Origin: Candidatus Dormiibacter sp.
Lineage (GTDB): Bacteria > Chloroflexota > Dormibacteria > UBA8260
Assembly: GCA_025450495.1 (NCBI GenBank)
Contig: JANWHI010000048.1
Coordinates: 1 to 18,517, forward strand
Length of the DNA stretch: 18,517 bases
Reading direction: 5' to 3'
The notes beneath the pieces were generated by a model, which was not told where the DNA came from, did no database searches, and worked only from the letters and a program-made list of their open reading frames with translations. Made by a program: the position numbers and the translations under genes. Numbering within the stretch: the stretch's first letter is position 1; each line of letters begins with the position of its first letter. Below are positions 1 through 7,359 of the stretch, piece by piece.

Positions 1-2
1 CC

Positions 3-437
3 AGAGTAGCCAACGCTGCGTGGGCGGCGTGGACGCCGATCAACGCGGCCGCCATCGCCGTCCACAGCGTCGGAGGCGCCATGCTGGTTGCGAACAACAA
101 GGGGAGACTCGCCGGTCAGCGCGGTGTCCTGGCATGGACCATCGGCAAGGGCGCGCTGACCCTATGTGCTCTGGGCGCGACCGGCTATTCGCGCATCCTC
201 GGGCAGAAAATCATGAACGCTGGGGATGTACCGGTCGAGGATGGTGTCACCCCAGCCTACGAGTCTCCCCCAGAGGTCGCGATCGCACAGCGCCAGCTGA
301 AGGTGCTCCAGTACGCGATTCCCGCACTCACGGGGAGCATCCTGATCGCCAGCGCCCGCATGGGCGAGCAGCAGCGCCCCGCATCGGTCGCTCAGGGCCT
401 GCTCAAGCGGCTGGTACCGGCTACTCAGGCCGCCTGA
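3..437 (+). CDS. Small membrane-associated protein, 5' end cut off by the window
   Basis: The frame is open from the left edge, so the ATG at 81 is probably internal and the gene starts outside the window. The 144 visible residues begin with an Ala/Trp-rich hydrophobic stretch (RVANAAWAAWTPINAAAIAV), then a short basic loop (NNKGRLAGQR). A second hydrophobic segment (TIGKGALTLCALGATGYSRIL) follows, then a linker, and a third weakly hydrophobic segment (YAIPALTGSILIASA) near the end. This looks like a small integral membrane protein with two or three helices. The wording resembles a conserved uncharacterised family I associate with Actinobacteria, but that is recollection and no function is known to me. 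It ends TGA at 435-437, and the gap and hairpin after it mark the end of its transcription unit. Confidence 0.6.
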   Translation, partial: RVANAAWAAWTPINAAAIAVHSVGGAMLVANNKGRLAGQRGVLAWTIGKGALTLCALGATGYSRILGQKIMNAGDVPVEDGVTPAYESPPEVAIAQRQLKVLQYAIPALTGSILIASARMGEQQRPASVAQGLLKRLVPATQAA

Positions 438-514
438 GTCGGGCACGCCATGCACGCCATCGTGATCCCTGCGGCAAGTGAACCGCCCCGGGTAAGTTGG
501 AGACTCGATTCCTT

Positions 515-559
515 GGGGTGGTGGCTCAGCGATGCTGACGAGCATGAGGCCACCGCCCC
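515..559. repeat. Strong intergenic hairpin (11-bp stem with inner 5-bp stem-loop)
   Basis: Bases 515-525 pair with 549-559 over 11 positions, one of them a G-U wobble. Inside the enclosed loop, 532-536 (atgct) and 541-545 (agcat) form a second perfect stem around a GACG tetraloop. No T-run follows on either strand, so it is not a textbook intrinsic terminator. It may still end transcription of the gene finishing at 437, or be a REP-like palindrome. Confidence 0.5.
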
Positions 560-581
560 CCAGTCTGACCCCTAAGTGACC

Positions 582-619
582 GCAAGGTTGTAAGGGTTCG
601 CGTCCCTTCCTGGGCACCA
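582..619 (+). other. tRNA 3'-end fragment (T-arm, acceptor 3' strand, CCA) without a 5' half
   Basis: Bases 592-596 (aaggg) pair perfectly with 604-608 (ccctt) around a 7-base loop ttcgcgt, which matches a T-arm. The next seven bases (cctgggc), a discriminator A and CCA at 617-619 match an acceptor 3' strand. The expected partner gcccagg does not occur about 70 bases upstream, and neither a D-arm nor an anticodon stem can be folded there. The loop also lacks the nearly invariant A58 (it has C). This is therefore a fragment or pseudo-tRNA, of the kind left at tRNA-borne integration sites (att), rather than a working tRNA. The identification rests on structure alone. Confidence 0.4.
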
Positions 620-652
620 TCCGGGGGCGGGGTCGGTGGCCCGCGGCGGTGC

Positions 653-658
653 TACCCT
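653..658 (+). promoter_or_regulatory. Candidate -10 element for the phosphoesterase gene
   Basis: TACCCT (in gctaccct) lies 7 bases before the ATG at 666, so transcription would begin at or next to the start codon. No Shine-Dalgarno sequence and no clear -35 box are visible. The same layout recurs at other genes in this window. Confidence 0.3.
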
Positions 659-665
659 CGCGCCG

Positions 666-1559
666 ATGGAGGTCGTCGCGGGCAGGTTGCGCCGTCCACG
701 TCGCCTCGCCGCCGTCACCGTGCTCGTCGTGACCTGTTCGGCGTGCGGTGCGGCAGGGGTTCCCGCCTCACCGCCTGGCTCGCTCGCATCCCCACGACTG
801 GCATCGGGGTCACCCGCGCCGGCGCCGCCGCCATCGCAACGCGTTGCTGTCGCAGTCATCGTCATGGAGAACCAGGGCTATGACCAGGCAGCGGGACTGC
901 CCTACATCCACACGCTCGCCTCAGTCGGCGCGACGCTGACGAATTACCATGCCAGCTCGCACCCGAGTCTCCCCAACTACCTGGCCCTCACCTCCGGCAC
1001 GACCTGGGGGATCACTGACGACGGCTACCACGTCCTGCCGCCGCAAGACGTCGGCGACCAGTTGACCGCAGCTGCGATTCCGTGGCGCGCGTACATGGAG
1101 GGCATGGGCTCGAGCTGCCGAGCCAACGGCGGCGGATACGCGGTCAAGCACGATCCCTTCGCCTACTACGGCGGTCGGTGCCCGTCGTCGGTTGTGCCAT
1201 TCTCCGAGCTGACGACCGACCTGTCTCGCCCTGCGCCACCGCGTTTCATGTGGATCTCGCCAAACCTCTGCCACGACATGCACGGCTGTCCGCCGGCTTT
1301 TGGCGACGCCTGGTTGCGGAGCACCGTGCCGGCGATCCTTGGCTCTCCGGCGATGAGCAACGGGGTCCTGTTCATCACCTGGGACGAGGATGACGGCGGC
1401 GGTGGCAACCACGTGCTCACCCTGGTTCTCGGGTCCAAACGTCCCCTGACCCCGGCGCACCCCTATTCGCACCCGTCGCTGCTGGCCTCCGTCCAAGACC
1501 TCCTGGGCCTGCCGCGACTGCCCGCGACGGCCGGCATCGCCGCGATCACGATGCAGTGA
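666..1559 (+). CDS. Secreted phosphoesterase (acid phosphatase / phospholipase C superfamily), probable lipoprotein
   Basis: Residues 1-30 form a secretion signal: a basic n-region (RLRRPRR), a hydrophobic core (LAAVTVLVVT) and cysteines at 24 and 27 that could be lipidated, although neither lipobox is canonical. A Pro/Ser/Ala-rich linker to about residue 58 then leads into the enzyme domain. Hallmarks of the phosphoesterase family (Pfam PF04185 type) are VIVMENQGYD (64-73), SHPSLPNYLAL (98-108) and WDEDDGGGGNH (239-249), expected to supply metal and phosphate ligands. The substrate is probably a phosphate monoester or phospholipid outside the membrane, but cannot be fixed from sequence. An in-frame ATG at 636 exists; 666 is preferred because it puts the signal peptide at the N-terminus and sits just after a -10-like box. 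Length 297 aa. Its stop overlaps the next start (TGATG), so translation is probably coupled. Confidence 0.82.
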   Translation: MEVVAGRLRRPRRLAAVTVLVVTCSACGAAGVPASPPGSLASPRLASGSPAPAPPPSQRVAVAVIVMENQGYDQAAGLPYIHTLASVGATLTNYHASSHPSLPNYLALTSGTTWGITDDGYHVLPPQDVGDQLTAAAIPWRAYMEGMGSSCRANGGGYAVKHDPFAYYGGRCPSSVVPFSELTTDLSRPAPPRFMWISPNLCHDMHGCPPAFGDAWLRSTVPAILGSPAMSNGVLFITWDEDDGGGGNHVLTLVLGSKRPLTPAHPYSHPSLLASVQDLLGLPRLPATAGIAAITMQ

Positions 1560-2263
1560 TGGGCGGGGCGGCACCGACCCCAGGCGTCGCTGTCGTCACC
1601 GGTGCCGGGCGCGGCATCGGGCGGGCGGTCGCACTGCGGCTCGCGGCAACGCACGTTGTGCTCGGGGTGGCTCGTACCGAGTCGGAGCTCGCTGAGACCG
1701 CTGACGGACAGTCGCGCATCCACCCCCTGTCGCTCGACATCGCGGGCCCGGATGCGGCGGTGCGCATCGCCGCCGCCGCCGCCGAACACGGCCGGTTGTC
1801 GGTATGGGTCAACAACGCAGCGACGCTCGAGAAACGCCCACTCCACGAGATCACGGATGCGGAATGGCGACGGGTTCTCGCCGTCAACCTCGATGCCGTC
1901 TTCGCGTGCTGCCGCGAGGCGACGCTGCGCATGCGTGAGACCGGTGGCGGAGTGATCGTCAACATCGCCTCACTCTCGGGCGTCGCCGGCGTCGAGAAGT
2001 TCCCCGGGCTGGCCTCGTACAACGTGTCGAAGGCCGGAGTCATCGCGCTCACCGAGGCGGTGGCGCTCGAGGGTCGCGAGCACGGGGTCCGCTGCGTCTG
2101 CATCAGCCCGGGCGCCGTCGACACGCAGTTGCTGCGACGCGCGGCGCCGCACCTGCGCGCCGGCATGACGCCGGACGATGTCGCCGCGATCGTCGAGTTC
2201 CTGGTGAGCGATGCGGGAGCGCCGCTCTCCGGCACCAACATTCCCATCCACAGCAACCGTTGA
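1559..2263 (+). CDS. SDR-family NAD(P)-dependent oxidoreductase
   Basis: A 234-residue classical short-chain dehydrogenase. The Rossmann nucleotide loop TGAGRGIG is at 14-21, the structural NNA at 85-87, the tetrad Asn at 110 (AVNLDAVF), Ser at 138/140 and YNVSK at 154-158, with Tyr154 and Lys158 catalytic. PGAVDT (184-189) follows the active site as usual. The C-terminus is slightly short, ending SGTNIPIHSNR. The ATG at 1559 overlaps the preceding TGA; a GTG at 1556 is the alternative. The substrate is unknown. It sits between a phosphoesterase and folE, so a pteridine substrate (as for sepiapterin or pteridine reductases, which are also SDRs) is possible, but nothing in the sequence proves it. 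An NADP-preferring Arg (R18 in GAGRG) and R39 after beta-2 fit NADPH use. Confidence 0.85.
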   Translation: MGGAAPTPGVAVVTGAGRGIGRAVALRLAATHVVLGVARTESELAETADGQSRIHPLSLDIAGPDAAVRIAAAAAEHGRLSVWVNNAATLEKRPLHEITDAEWRRVLAVNLDAVFACCREATLRMRETGGGVIVNIASLSGVAGVEKFPGLASYNVSKAGVIALTEAVALEGREHGVRCVCISPGAVDTQLLRRAAPHLRAGMTPDDVAAIVEFLVSDAGAPLSGTNIPIHSNR

Positions 2264-2308
2264 CAGAGCGCACCTTCACGCCGAGCGCCCCGGCGCGGGG
2301 TGCGGTGG

Positions 2309-2314
2309 CATAGT
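2309..2314 (+). promoter_or_regulatory. Candidate -10 element for folE
   Basis: CATAGT (consensus-like at five of six positions to TATAGT) ends 6 bases before the folE ATG at 2321, predicting a leaderless or nearly leaderless transcript. No -35 consensus is seen 16-18 bases upstream. Confidence 0.35.
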
Positions 2315-2320
2315 GGAGCG

Positions 2321-2947
2321 ATGGCCGAGCCAACTCCGCTCCCGATCCGCGGGCCAGGCGATCAGCCTACGTCCCGACGAGACGGGGCTGCCGAGGATCC
2401 CGTCGCGCCGCTGATCGAGCGGCTGATCGGCGAGCTCGGCGAGGACACCGAACGTGAGGGCCTGCTGCACACCCCGGACCGGGTGGCCCGCAGCCTGCGG
2501 TTCCTGCTCAGCGGCTATGAGCTCAACGTCGCCGACGTCATCAACGGTGCAGTGTTCGCCGAGGCCTACGAGGAGATGGTGCTGGTCCGCGACATCGAGG
2601 TCTACTCGCTCTGTGAGCATCACCTGCTGCCCTTCTTCGGGAAGGCACACATCGCCTACCTGCCGCGCGGGCGCATCCTTGGGCTCAGCAAGCTTCCGCG
2701 CATCGTCGAGATCTTCGCCCGCCGTCTCCAGGTCCAGGAGCGCCTGACCACGCAGATCGCGACCGCCCTCGACGAGGCTCTCGACCCCTACGGCACCGCG
2801 GTGGTCATCGAGGCCTCACACCTGTGCATGATGATGCGCGGCGTCGAGAAGCAGAACAGCCGCGCGGTGACCTCGGCGCTCACCGGCGCTTTCCAGAACG
2901 ACCCCAAGTGCCGCGGAGAGTTCCTCGACCTCCTGGGGCGCACCTGA
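2321..2947 (+). CDS. folE: GTP cyclohydrolase I
   Basis: Converts GTP to 7,8-dihydroneopterin triphosphate, the first step of tetrahydrofolate (and other pterin) synthesis, as a cytoplasmic homodecamer. The 208 residues have the family's usual length. They begin with a disordered N-terminal 25, then the helical region ([10 protein letters not shown]) and [10 protein letters not shown] at 50-59. The catalytic zinc ligands are visible: Cys98 and His101 in [11 protein letters not shown], and Cys169 in [17 protein letters not shown] (124-130) is also typical. The start at 2321 is chosen over an in-frame ATG at 2300 because the upstream bases look like a promoter. A GGAG at 2315-2318 is too close to the ATG to be a good ribosome site, which supports a leaderless start. 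The gene is convergent with the small minus-strand gene after it. Confidence 0.95.
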   Translation: MAEPTPLPIRGPGDQPTSRRDGAAEDPVAPLIERLIGELGEDTEREGLLHTPDRVARSLRFLLSGYELNVADVINGAVFAEAYEEMVLVRDIEVYSLCEHHLLPFFGKAHIAYLPRGRILGLSKLPRIVEIFARRLQVQERLTTQIATALDEALDPYGTAVVIEASHLCMMMRGVEKQNSRAVTSALTGAFQNDPKCRGEFLDLLGRT

Positions 2948-2957
2948 GCAGCCTCAG
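2944..2957. terminator. Small symmetric hairpin holding both convergent stop codons
   Basis: ctgag (2944-2948) and ctcag (2953-2957) pair around a cagc loop. The folE TGA (2945-2947) lies in one arm and the minus-strand gene's TGA (2956-2954) in the other. It is short and has no T-run, so its role as a bidirectional terminator is only suggested by its position. Confidence 0.3.
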
Positions 2958-3163
2958 CGCACCCCCACGACGGCAACCTCGAGGAGCATGAGCAGGCCGC
3001 CGGCCACGAAGAGCGCGATGCCCAGCGCCAGGTGCACCCAGCGGATTGGCGGATCGCGGCGCCGTCTGGCCCTGCTCACCACCGTCACCCCGGCGAGGCC
3101 GAGCCCGGCAGCGATGAGGATGGTGGCCGGGACGCCGAGCAGGCTGCTGAGCAGGTCGTGCAC
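2954..3163 (-). CDS. Small two-helix membrane protein, function unknown
   Basis: The minus strand encodes 69 residues from a GTG at 3163. A short amphipathic N-terminus (MHDLLSSLLG) leads into a first membrane helix of about 20 residues (VPATILIAAGLGLAGVTVVS). A strongly basic loop (RARRRRDPPIR) follows, then a second helix (HLALGIALFVAGGLLMLLEV) and a four-residue tail. The positive-inside rule puts the loop in the cytoplasm. Support for a real gene: two clean transmembrane segments, a -10-like TAGACT exactly 6 bases before the start, and a stop 7 bases from that of folE. I recognise no family. It lies divergent from rlmN. Confidence 0.6.
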   Translation of the reverse strand: MHDLLSSLLGVPATILIAAGLGLAGVTVVSRARRRRDPPIRWVHLALGIALFVAGGLLMLLEVAVVGVR

Positions 3164-3169
3164 CGGCGC

Positions 3170-3175
3170 AGTCTA
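3170..3175 (-). promoter_or_regulatory. Candidate -10 element for the small membrane protein gene
   Basis: On the minus strand TAGACT is followed by six bases (gcgccg) and the GTG start at 3163. The spacing is identical to that of the rlmN element on the opposite strand. Together they would make a compact divergent promoter in the 61-base gap 3164-3224. Confidence 0.35.
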
Positions 3176-3212
3176 GAGATGCTCCTCCGGATGGCCGTCG
3201 TCTTGGCGGCTC

Positions 3213-3218
3213 TACGAT
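3213..3218 (+). promoter_or_regulatory. Candidate -10 element for rlmN and the riboflavin genes
   Basis: TACGAT ends 6 bases before the rlmN ATG at 3225, again placing the predicted RNA 5' end at the start codon. The same hexamer occurs before the gene at the right end of the window (18485-18490). No recognisable -35 box. Confidence 0.4.
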
Positions 3219-3224
3219 GGCGCC

Positions 3225-4331
3225 ATGCCGGCGACCGCTCTCAGCACAGCCTCCAACGAAACCCTCGCGGGATTGATCGCCGCGCAGGGTGCGCAGCCGT
3301 TTCGAGTCGCGCAGCTGCGCCGCGCCACCTGGCAGCCGTTCGTCGCCGGTCTGCACGACATCCGGCAGTTTCCCGCGGCGCTGTGCGATGCGCTCGCCGA
3401 CGACCTGCAGTTCTCCACGACGGCGGTGGCGACCGAGAGCGACGCCGATGCGGGGCTGACGATCAAGCTGCTCTGCCGCCTGGGCGACGGCCAGACCGTC
3501 GAGACGGTGGCCATGGAAACGCCCGCCCGGCGGCGTTCGCGCCGGCGCGCCACCGTCTGCGTCAGCACCCAGGTGGGCTGCGCCGTCGGCTGCCCGTTCT
3601 GCGCCACCGGGCGCATGGGTCTGCGCCGGTCGTGCACGCCGGCTGAGGTGGTCGACCAGGTGCGCGCGGCCGCAGCCGCTCTGCATCGCCGCGGGCTGGG
3701 GCCGGTGACCCACGTGGTGTACATGGGCATGGGCGAGCCGCTGGCGGCCTACGAGACCACGGTGGCCTCGCTGCGCGTGCTGACCGGCGAGGCAGGCATC
3801 AGCGCGCGGCGGATCACCGTGTCGACCAGCGGTGTCGTGCCCGCCATTCACCGGCTCGCCGGCGAGGGGATCGCGTGCACGCTCGCCATCTCGCTGCACG
3901 CAGCGACCGACGAGCTGCGCGATCGGCTGGTGCCGCTCAACCGCGCGCATCCCATCGCCAGCCTGGTGGACGCGGGAACCGCTTATGCGCGGCGCACCGG
4001 CCGGCGGCTCAGCTTCGAGTGGTGTCTGATCGGCGGCGTCAACGATTCAGCGGAGCAGGCCCGCGGCCTGGCGGAGCTGGCTCGTCGCGCCCGTGCTCAT
4101 GTCAACCTGATCCCGATGAACCACATCGATGGAAGTCCCTGGGGGCCGCCCGACCGTCGCGGTGAGCTGGCCTTCCTGGCCGAGCTCGACGGCACCGCCG
4201 TCACGGTGCGCGACACCAGGGGTGGCGACACCGACGCCGCGTGCGGCCAGCTGCGGGCCGAGCTCGAACAGCGCCGCATGCTTCGCGCCGACGGCAGCCT
4301 GTCGCCGCCGCAGCGCGTCCCGGCCGTCTGA
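3225..4331 (+). CDS. rlmN: 23S rRNA (adenine2503-C2) / tRNA A37 methyltransferase, radical SAM
   Basis: RlmN uses radical SAM chemistry to methylate C2 of A2503 in 23S rRNA and A37 in some tRNAs. The 368 residues match the family length. The [4Fe-4S] motif is Cx3Cx2C at 119, 123 and 126 (CAVGCPFC). Both cysteines of the two-site mechanism are in place: Cys112 (in VCVSTQVGC), seven residues before the cluster motif, and Cys340 in the C-terminal AACGQL. MGMGEPL, the glycine-rich SAM-contact motif, lies just after residue 160. An N-terminal helical domain (residues 1-95) should bind RNA. The related resistance enzyme Cfr shares the cysteines; the AACGQL context and long N-terminal domain favour RlmN. 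It heads the rightward block; ribD begins 17 bases after its stop. Confidence 0.93.
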   Translation: MPATALSTASNETLAGLIAAQGAQPFRVAQLRRATWQPFVAGLHDIRQFPAALCDALADDLQFSTTAVATESDADAGLTIKLLCRLGDGQTVETVAMETPARRRSRRRATVCVSTQVGCAVGCPFCATGRMGLRRSCTPAEVVDQVRAAAAALHRRGLGPVTHVVYMGMGEPLAAYETTVASLRVLTGEAGISARRITVSTSGVVPAIHRLAGEGIACTLAISLHAATDELRDRLVPLNRAHPIASLVDAGTAYARRTGRRLSFEWCLIGGVNDSAEQARGLAELARRARAHVNLIPMNHIDGSPWGPPDRRGELAFLAELDGTAVTVRDTRGGDTDAACGQLRAELEQRRMLRADGSLSPPQRVPAV

Positions 4332-4348
4332 GCGCGGCGGAGCACGTG

Positions 4349-5446
4349 GTGCGCCGGGACGACGCCGCCTGCATGGACCTCGCCCTGGCTCAAGCCGCCC
4401 TGGCTGACCATGCCACCAGTCCGAACCCGATGGTGGGCGCGGTGGTCGCGCGCGATGGCGAGGTGCTCGCCGCCGCCCACCATCGGCGAGCCGGCGAGCC
4501 GCACGCCGAGGCCAACGCCCTCGCCGCGGCCGGCGAGGCGGCCCGCGGAGCTGACCTCTTCCTGACCCTGGAGCCCTGCACCGTCCATGGCCGCACCCCA
4601 CCCTGTGTCGATGCGGTCATCGCCGCCGGCCCCCGCCGGGTGGTGGTGGCGATGCTCGATCCCAACCCCGCTGTGTGCGGTCGCGGCGTGGCGGTGCTGG
4701 AGGCGGCGGGGATCATGGTGGATGTCGGCGTGCGGGGCGACGAGGCTCTGCGGCTGAACCGCTTCTACGTGACGCACATGCGCACCGGGCTGCCCTTCGT
4801 CACCGCCAAGTTCGCCGCTTCGCTGGACGGGCGCATCGCCACCCGTACCGGCGAGTCGCGCTGGATCAGCTCGGAGCCGTCGCGCCGGCTGGCCCACGAG
4901 CTCCGCCAGCGCCACGACGCCGTCCTGGTCGGCGCCGGCACCGTGCTCACGGACGACCCGGAGCTCTCGGCCCGCCTCGACGGCGCCGTCCGCCAGCCGC
5001 TGCGCGTGGTGGCGGACAGCACCCTGCGCATCCCGGCGACGGCGAGGCTCCTGCGCTCGGCCGGCGGTGGGGTGGTGATCGCGACCACGGCGGCGGCTCC
5101 CCGCGACCGAGTGGCCGCCCTCGAACAGGCCGGTGCCGAGGTGCTCGTTCTCCCCGGCGCCGGCGGCCGCGTCGACCTGGCGGCGCTGCTGCGCACCCTT
5201 GGCGAGCGGGATGTTCTCAGCGTTCTCGCCGAGGGCGGCGCCGAGCTGCTCGGCGCTCTCCTCGATCGGCGAGCGATCGACGCGGTTGTCGCGATCCTCG
5301 CGCCGCGCCTGATCGGCGGGTCGGCGGCACCCCCAGCGATCGGCGGCCACGGGGTGGACCACCTCGCCGATGCCCTCGAGCTGCTTGACATCGAGGTGAA
5401 GCGCGTGGGCGGCGATGTGATCGTGACCGGGTACTGTGTGCGTTAG
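4349..5446 (+). CDS. ribD: Bifunctional pyrimidine deaminase / reductase of riboflavin synthesis
   Basis: Carries out the second and third steps from GTP: deamination, then NADPH-dependent side-chain reduction of the pyrimidine intermediate. With the GTG at 4349 the protein has 365 residues. The deaminase domain (1-145) has [11 protein letters not shown] (23-33), the zinc/proton-shuttle PHAEAN (51-56) and PCx8C with Cys77 and Cys86. The reductase domain (148 to the end) begins [16 protein letters not shown] and contains RWISS (171-175), [13 protein letters not shown] and [13 protein letters not shown]. The start is uncertain: GTG 4349 has GGAG at 4339-4342 six bases upstream; GTG 4346 and ATG 4373 are in frame, but the latter would trim the first helix. 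Its TAG directly abuts the ribE ATG. Confidence 0.92.
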   Translation: MRRDDAACMDLALAQAALADHATSPNPMVGAVVARDGEVLAAAHHRRAGEPHAEANALAAAGEAARGADLFLTLEPCTVHGRTPPCVDAVIAAGPRRVVVAMLDPNPAVCGRGVAVLEAAGIMVDVGVRGDEALRLNRFYVTHMRTGLPFVTAKFAASLDGRIATRTGESRWISSEPSRRLAHELRQRHDAVLVGAGTVLTDDPELSARLDGAVRQPLRVVADSTLRIPATARLLRSAGGGVVIATTAAAPRDRVAALEQAGAEVLVLPGAGGRVDLAALLRTLGERDVLSVLAEGGAELLGALLDRRAIDAVVAILAPRLIGGSAAPPAIGGHGVDHLADALELLDIEVKRVGGDVIVTGYCVR

Positions 5447-6064
5447 ATGTTCAGTGGGATCGTCGAGGAGCTCGGCCGCTTCGACGGCGTCGATGCCGGC
5501 CGGGTCCGCATCGACTGCGGCGAGGTGCTCCGCGGCGCCCGCCGAGGCGACAGCATCGCCGTCAGCGGCTGCTGCCTCACCCTGACCGACTTCATCAGCG
5601 GCGGGTTTGTCGCGGATGTCATGCCCGAGACCCTCGGGCGAACCACGCTCGGCTCACTGCGCCCCGGCGACCCTGTCAACCTCGAGGCCGCGATGCGCCA
5701 CGATGGCCGGGTCGGCGGCCACCTGGTCACCGGTCACGTCGACGGCGTGGGGACTGTGACCGGCACTCGCGCTGACGGCAACGCGACCTGGGTGACAGTC
5801 GCGCCGCCGGCGCCGCTGATGACATTGATCGTCGAGAAGGGCTGTGTGGCCATCGACGGGGTCAGCCTCACCGTGGTCGACGTCGGTGACGCTGCCTTCA
5901 CCGTCTCGCTGATCCCCTTCACGCGCGAGCGCACCACCGCCGGCACCTGGGCGGCGGGGAGGGGCGTCAACCTCGAGGCCGACCTGGTGGCGAAGTACGT
6001 GCAGCGTGGCATCGCCGCGCAGCTGCGAGAGGCCAGGTCGGTCGTGCTCGCCAGGCAGGCCTGA
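5447..6064 (+). CDS. ribE: Riboflavin synthase, alpha subunit
   Basis: Performs the final step, dismutation of two 6,7-dimethyl-8-ribityllumazine molecules to riboflavin. The 205 residues consist of two lumazine-binding repeats. The first starts with the hallmark MFSGIVEELG at residue 1 and includes SGCCLTLTD. The second starts near residue 88 with GGHLVTGHVDGVGTV and includes DGVSLTVVDV. GHVDG marks the join typical of this family. The C-terminus (VAKYVQRGI) corresponds to the trimerisation helix. The ATG follows the ribD stop with no gap, and the next start (6066) is one base beyond its TGA, so ribD-ribE-ribBA are almost certainly co-translated from one mRNA. Confidence 0.95.
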   Translation: MFSGIVEELGRFDGVDAGRVRIDCGEVLRGARRGDSIAVSGCCLTLTDFISGGFVADVMPETLGRTTLGSLRPGDPVNLEAAMRHDGRVGGHLVTGHVDGVGTVTGTRADGNATWVTVAPPAPLMTLIVEKGCVAIDGVSLTVVDVGDAAFTVSLIPFTRERTTAGTWAAGRGVNLEADLVAKYVQRGIAAQLREARSVVLARQA

Positions 6065-6065
6065 C

Positions 6066-7286
6066 GTGCCGCTGTGCCGCCCCGAGGAGGCAGTCGAGGA
6101 CATCAACGAGGGCCGCTTCGTGATCATCGTCGACGACGAGGACCGCGAGAACGAGGGCGACCTCGCGATCGCCGCCGACAGGGTCACGCCGGAGGCGGTC
6201 AACTTCATGGCCACCCACGCACGCGGCCTGGTGTGCGTGGCCTGTGAGGGATGGCGCCTCGACGAGCTCGGTCTTTCAGCCATGGTTGACAACAACACAT
6301 CGCAGTTCGGCACAGCCTTCACCGTCAGCATCGATGCCGTCGGGCGCGGCGTGACCACCGGGATCTCCGCGTTCGACCGGGCGACGACCATCCGCCTGCT
6401 CTGCGACGAGCACGCCCGCCCGGTCGACTTCGCCAAACCGGGACACACCTTTCCCCTCCGCGCGGCGACCGGGGGCGTGCTCGAGCGCGCCGGCCAGACC
6501 GAGGCGATCGTCGACCTCTGCAAGGCCGCCGGTCGATTCCCGGCAGGCGTGATCTGCGAGATCATGCGCGAGGACGGCAGCATGGCGCGGCGAGTTGATC
6601 TCGACAATTTCGCGGCCGAGCACGGGCTGCACGTCGTTGCCATCAGCGACCTCATCGCCTACCGCCGGCGCAGCGAGCGGTTGGTCGTGCGCGGCGCGAC
6701 CACTTCCCTGCCGATCGACGACGGGGTGGTCACCATCCACGCCTACGAGGACGTCATCACCGGAGCCACCCACGTGGCCCTCTGCTGGGGCAACATCGCC
6801 GACGGGGAACCCGTGCTGGTGCGCGTGCACAGCGAATGCCTGACCGGGGACGTCTTCGGCTCGCAGCGCTGCGACTGCCGAGCCCAGCTGGAGCGGGCGA
6901 TGACCATCATCGGCGAAGCCGGTCGCGGCGTCCTGGTTTACCTGCGCCAGGAGGGGAGGGGCATCGGCCTGATGGACAAGCTCCGCGCCTACGCCCTCCA
7001 GGACCGCGGGCTGGACACCGTCGAGGCCAACCAGCACCTTGGCCTGCCGGTCGACAAGCGCGACTACGGCATCGGGCAGCAGATCCTGGCCGACCTCGGC
7101 GTCCAGCGCATGCGCGTGCTCACCAACAACCAGCACAAGTACTACGGCCTCTCCGGGTACGGACTCGAGCTCGTCGACCTGGTGCCGCTCGTGGTGCCGT
7201 CCACCGCCCACAACCGCCGCTACCTCGAGGCCAAGCGCACCAAGATGGGGCACCTGCTTGACAGCCAGGTGTTGGACGCGGGCTGA
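6066..7286 (+). CDS. ribBA: Bifunctional DHBP synthase / GTP cyclohydrolase II
   Basis: Supplies both halves of the riboflavin ring system. The RibB domain (1-205) makes 3,4-dihydroxy-2-butanone 4-phosphate from ribulose 5-phosphate, and the RibA domain (207-406) opens GTP. RibB shows the metal/substrate loop DDEDRENEGD (23-32), THARGLVCVA (50-59), GHTFPLRA (126-133) and GVICEIM (161-167). RibA shows the zinc ligands Cys258, Cys269 and Cys271 (HSECLTGDVFGSQRCDC) and LRQEGRGIGLMDKLRAYALQ (293-312). The GTP-recognition segment reads LTNNQHKYYGLSGYGLE rather than the more usual LTNNPxK. The GTG at 6066 is the only start that clears ribE and keeps the domain intact; 406 residues is normal. Both active sites look complete. 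Confidence 0.94.
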   Translation: MPLCRPEEAVEDINEGRFVIIVDDEDRENEGDLAIAADRVTPEAVNFMATHARGLVCVACEGWRLDELGLSAMVDNNTSQFGTAFTVSIDAVGRGVTTGISAFDRATTIRLLCDEHARPVDFAKPGHTFPLRAATGGVLERAGQTEAIVDLCKAAGRFPAGVICEIMREDGSMARRVDLDNFAAEHGLHVVAISDLIAYRRRSERLVVRGATTSLPIDDGVVTIHAYEDVITGATHVALCWGNIADGEPVLVRVHSECLTGDVFGSQRCDCRAQLERAMTIIGEAGRGVLVYLRQEGRGIGLMDKLRAYALQDRGLDTVEANQHLGLPVDKRDYGIGQQILADLGVQRMRVLTNNQHKYYGLSGYGLELVDLVPLVVPSTAHNRRYLEAKRTKMGHLLDSQVLDAG

Positions 7287-7330
7287 CCGGGATCTGCCCC
7301 GGCCCGGACAGAAGGCGTGGCCTGCGCCAC
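7287..7330. repeat. Two small hairpins in the ribBA-ribH gap
   Basis: ccggg (7287-7291) pairs with cccgg (7298-7302), and gtggc (7317-7321) pairs with gccac (7326-7330) around ctgc. Neither is followed by a T-run. The 73-base gap also holds an AT-richer patch (gaaatatct, 7338-7346) that could be a weak internal promoter for ribH. There is no sign of an FMN riboswitch. Confidence 0.25.
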
Positions 7331-7359
7331 CCGCATGAAATATCTGGGACCATGTTGGC

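Noticed and set aside
540..619. Complete tRNA gene
   Set aside because: Only T-arm and acceptor 3' strand fold; no matching acceptor 5' strand, D-arm or anticodon arm at the required distance, and no plausible intron.
2260..2265. TTGACA as a -35 box for folE
   Set aside because: It is a perfect hexamer but lies 43 bases before the folE -10-like box, with no TATAAT-like sequence 16-18 bases downstream.
2880..3950. 356-codon minus-strand frame across the folE end and rlmN
   Set aside because: Arg/Ala/Gly/His-rich shadow of rlmN without any domain; the smaller minus-strand frame 2954-3163 is the better candidate.
7287..7359. FMN riboswitch before ribH
   Set aside because: The gap is 73 bases and lacks the multi-helix FMN aptamer pattern; only two tiny hairpins are present.
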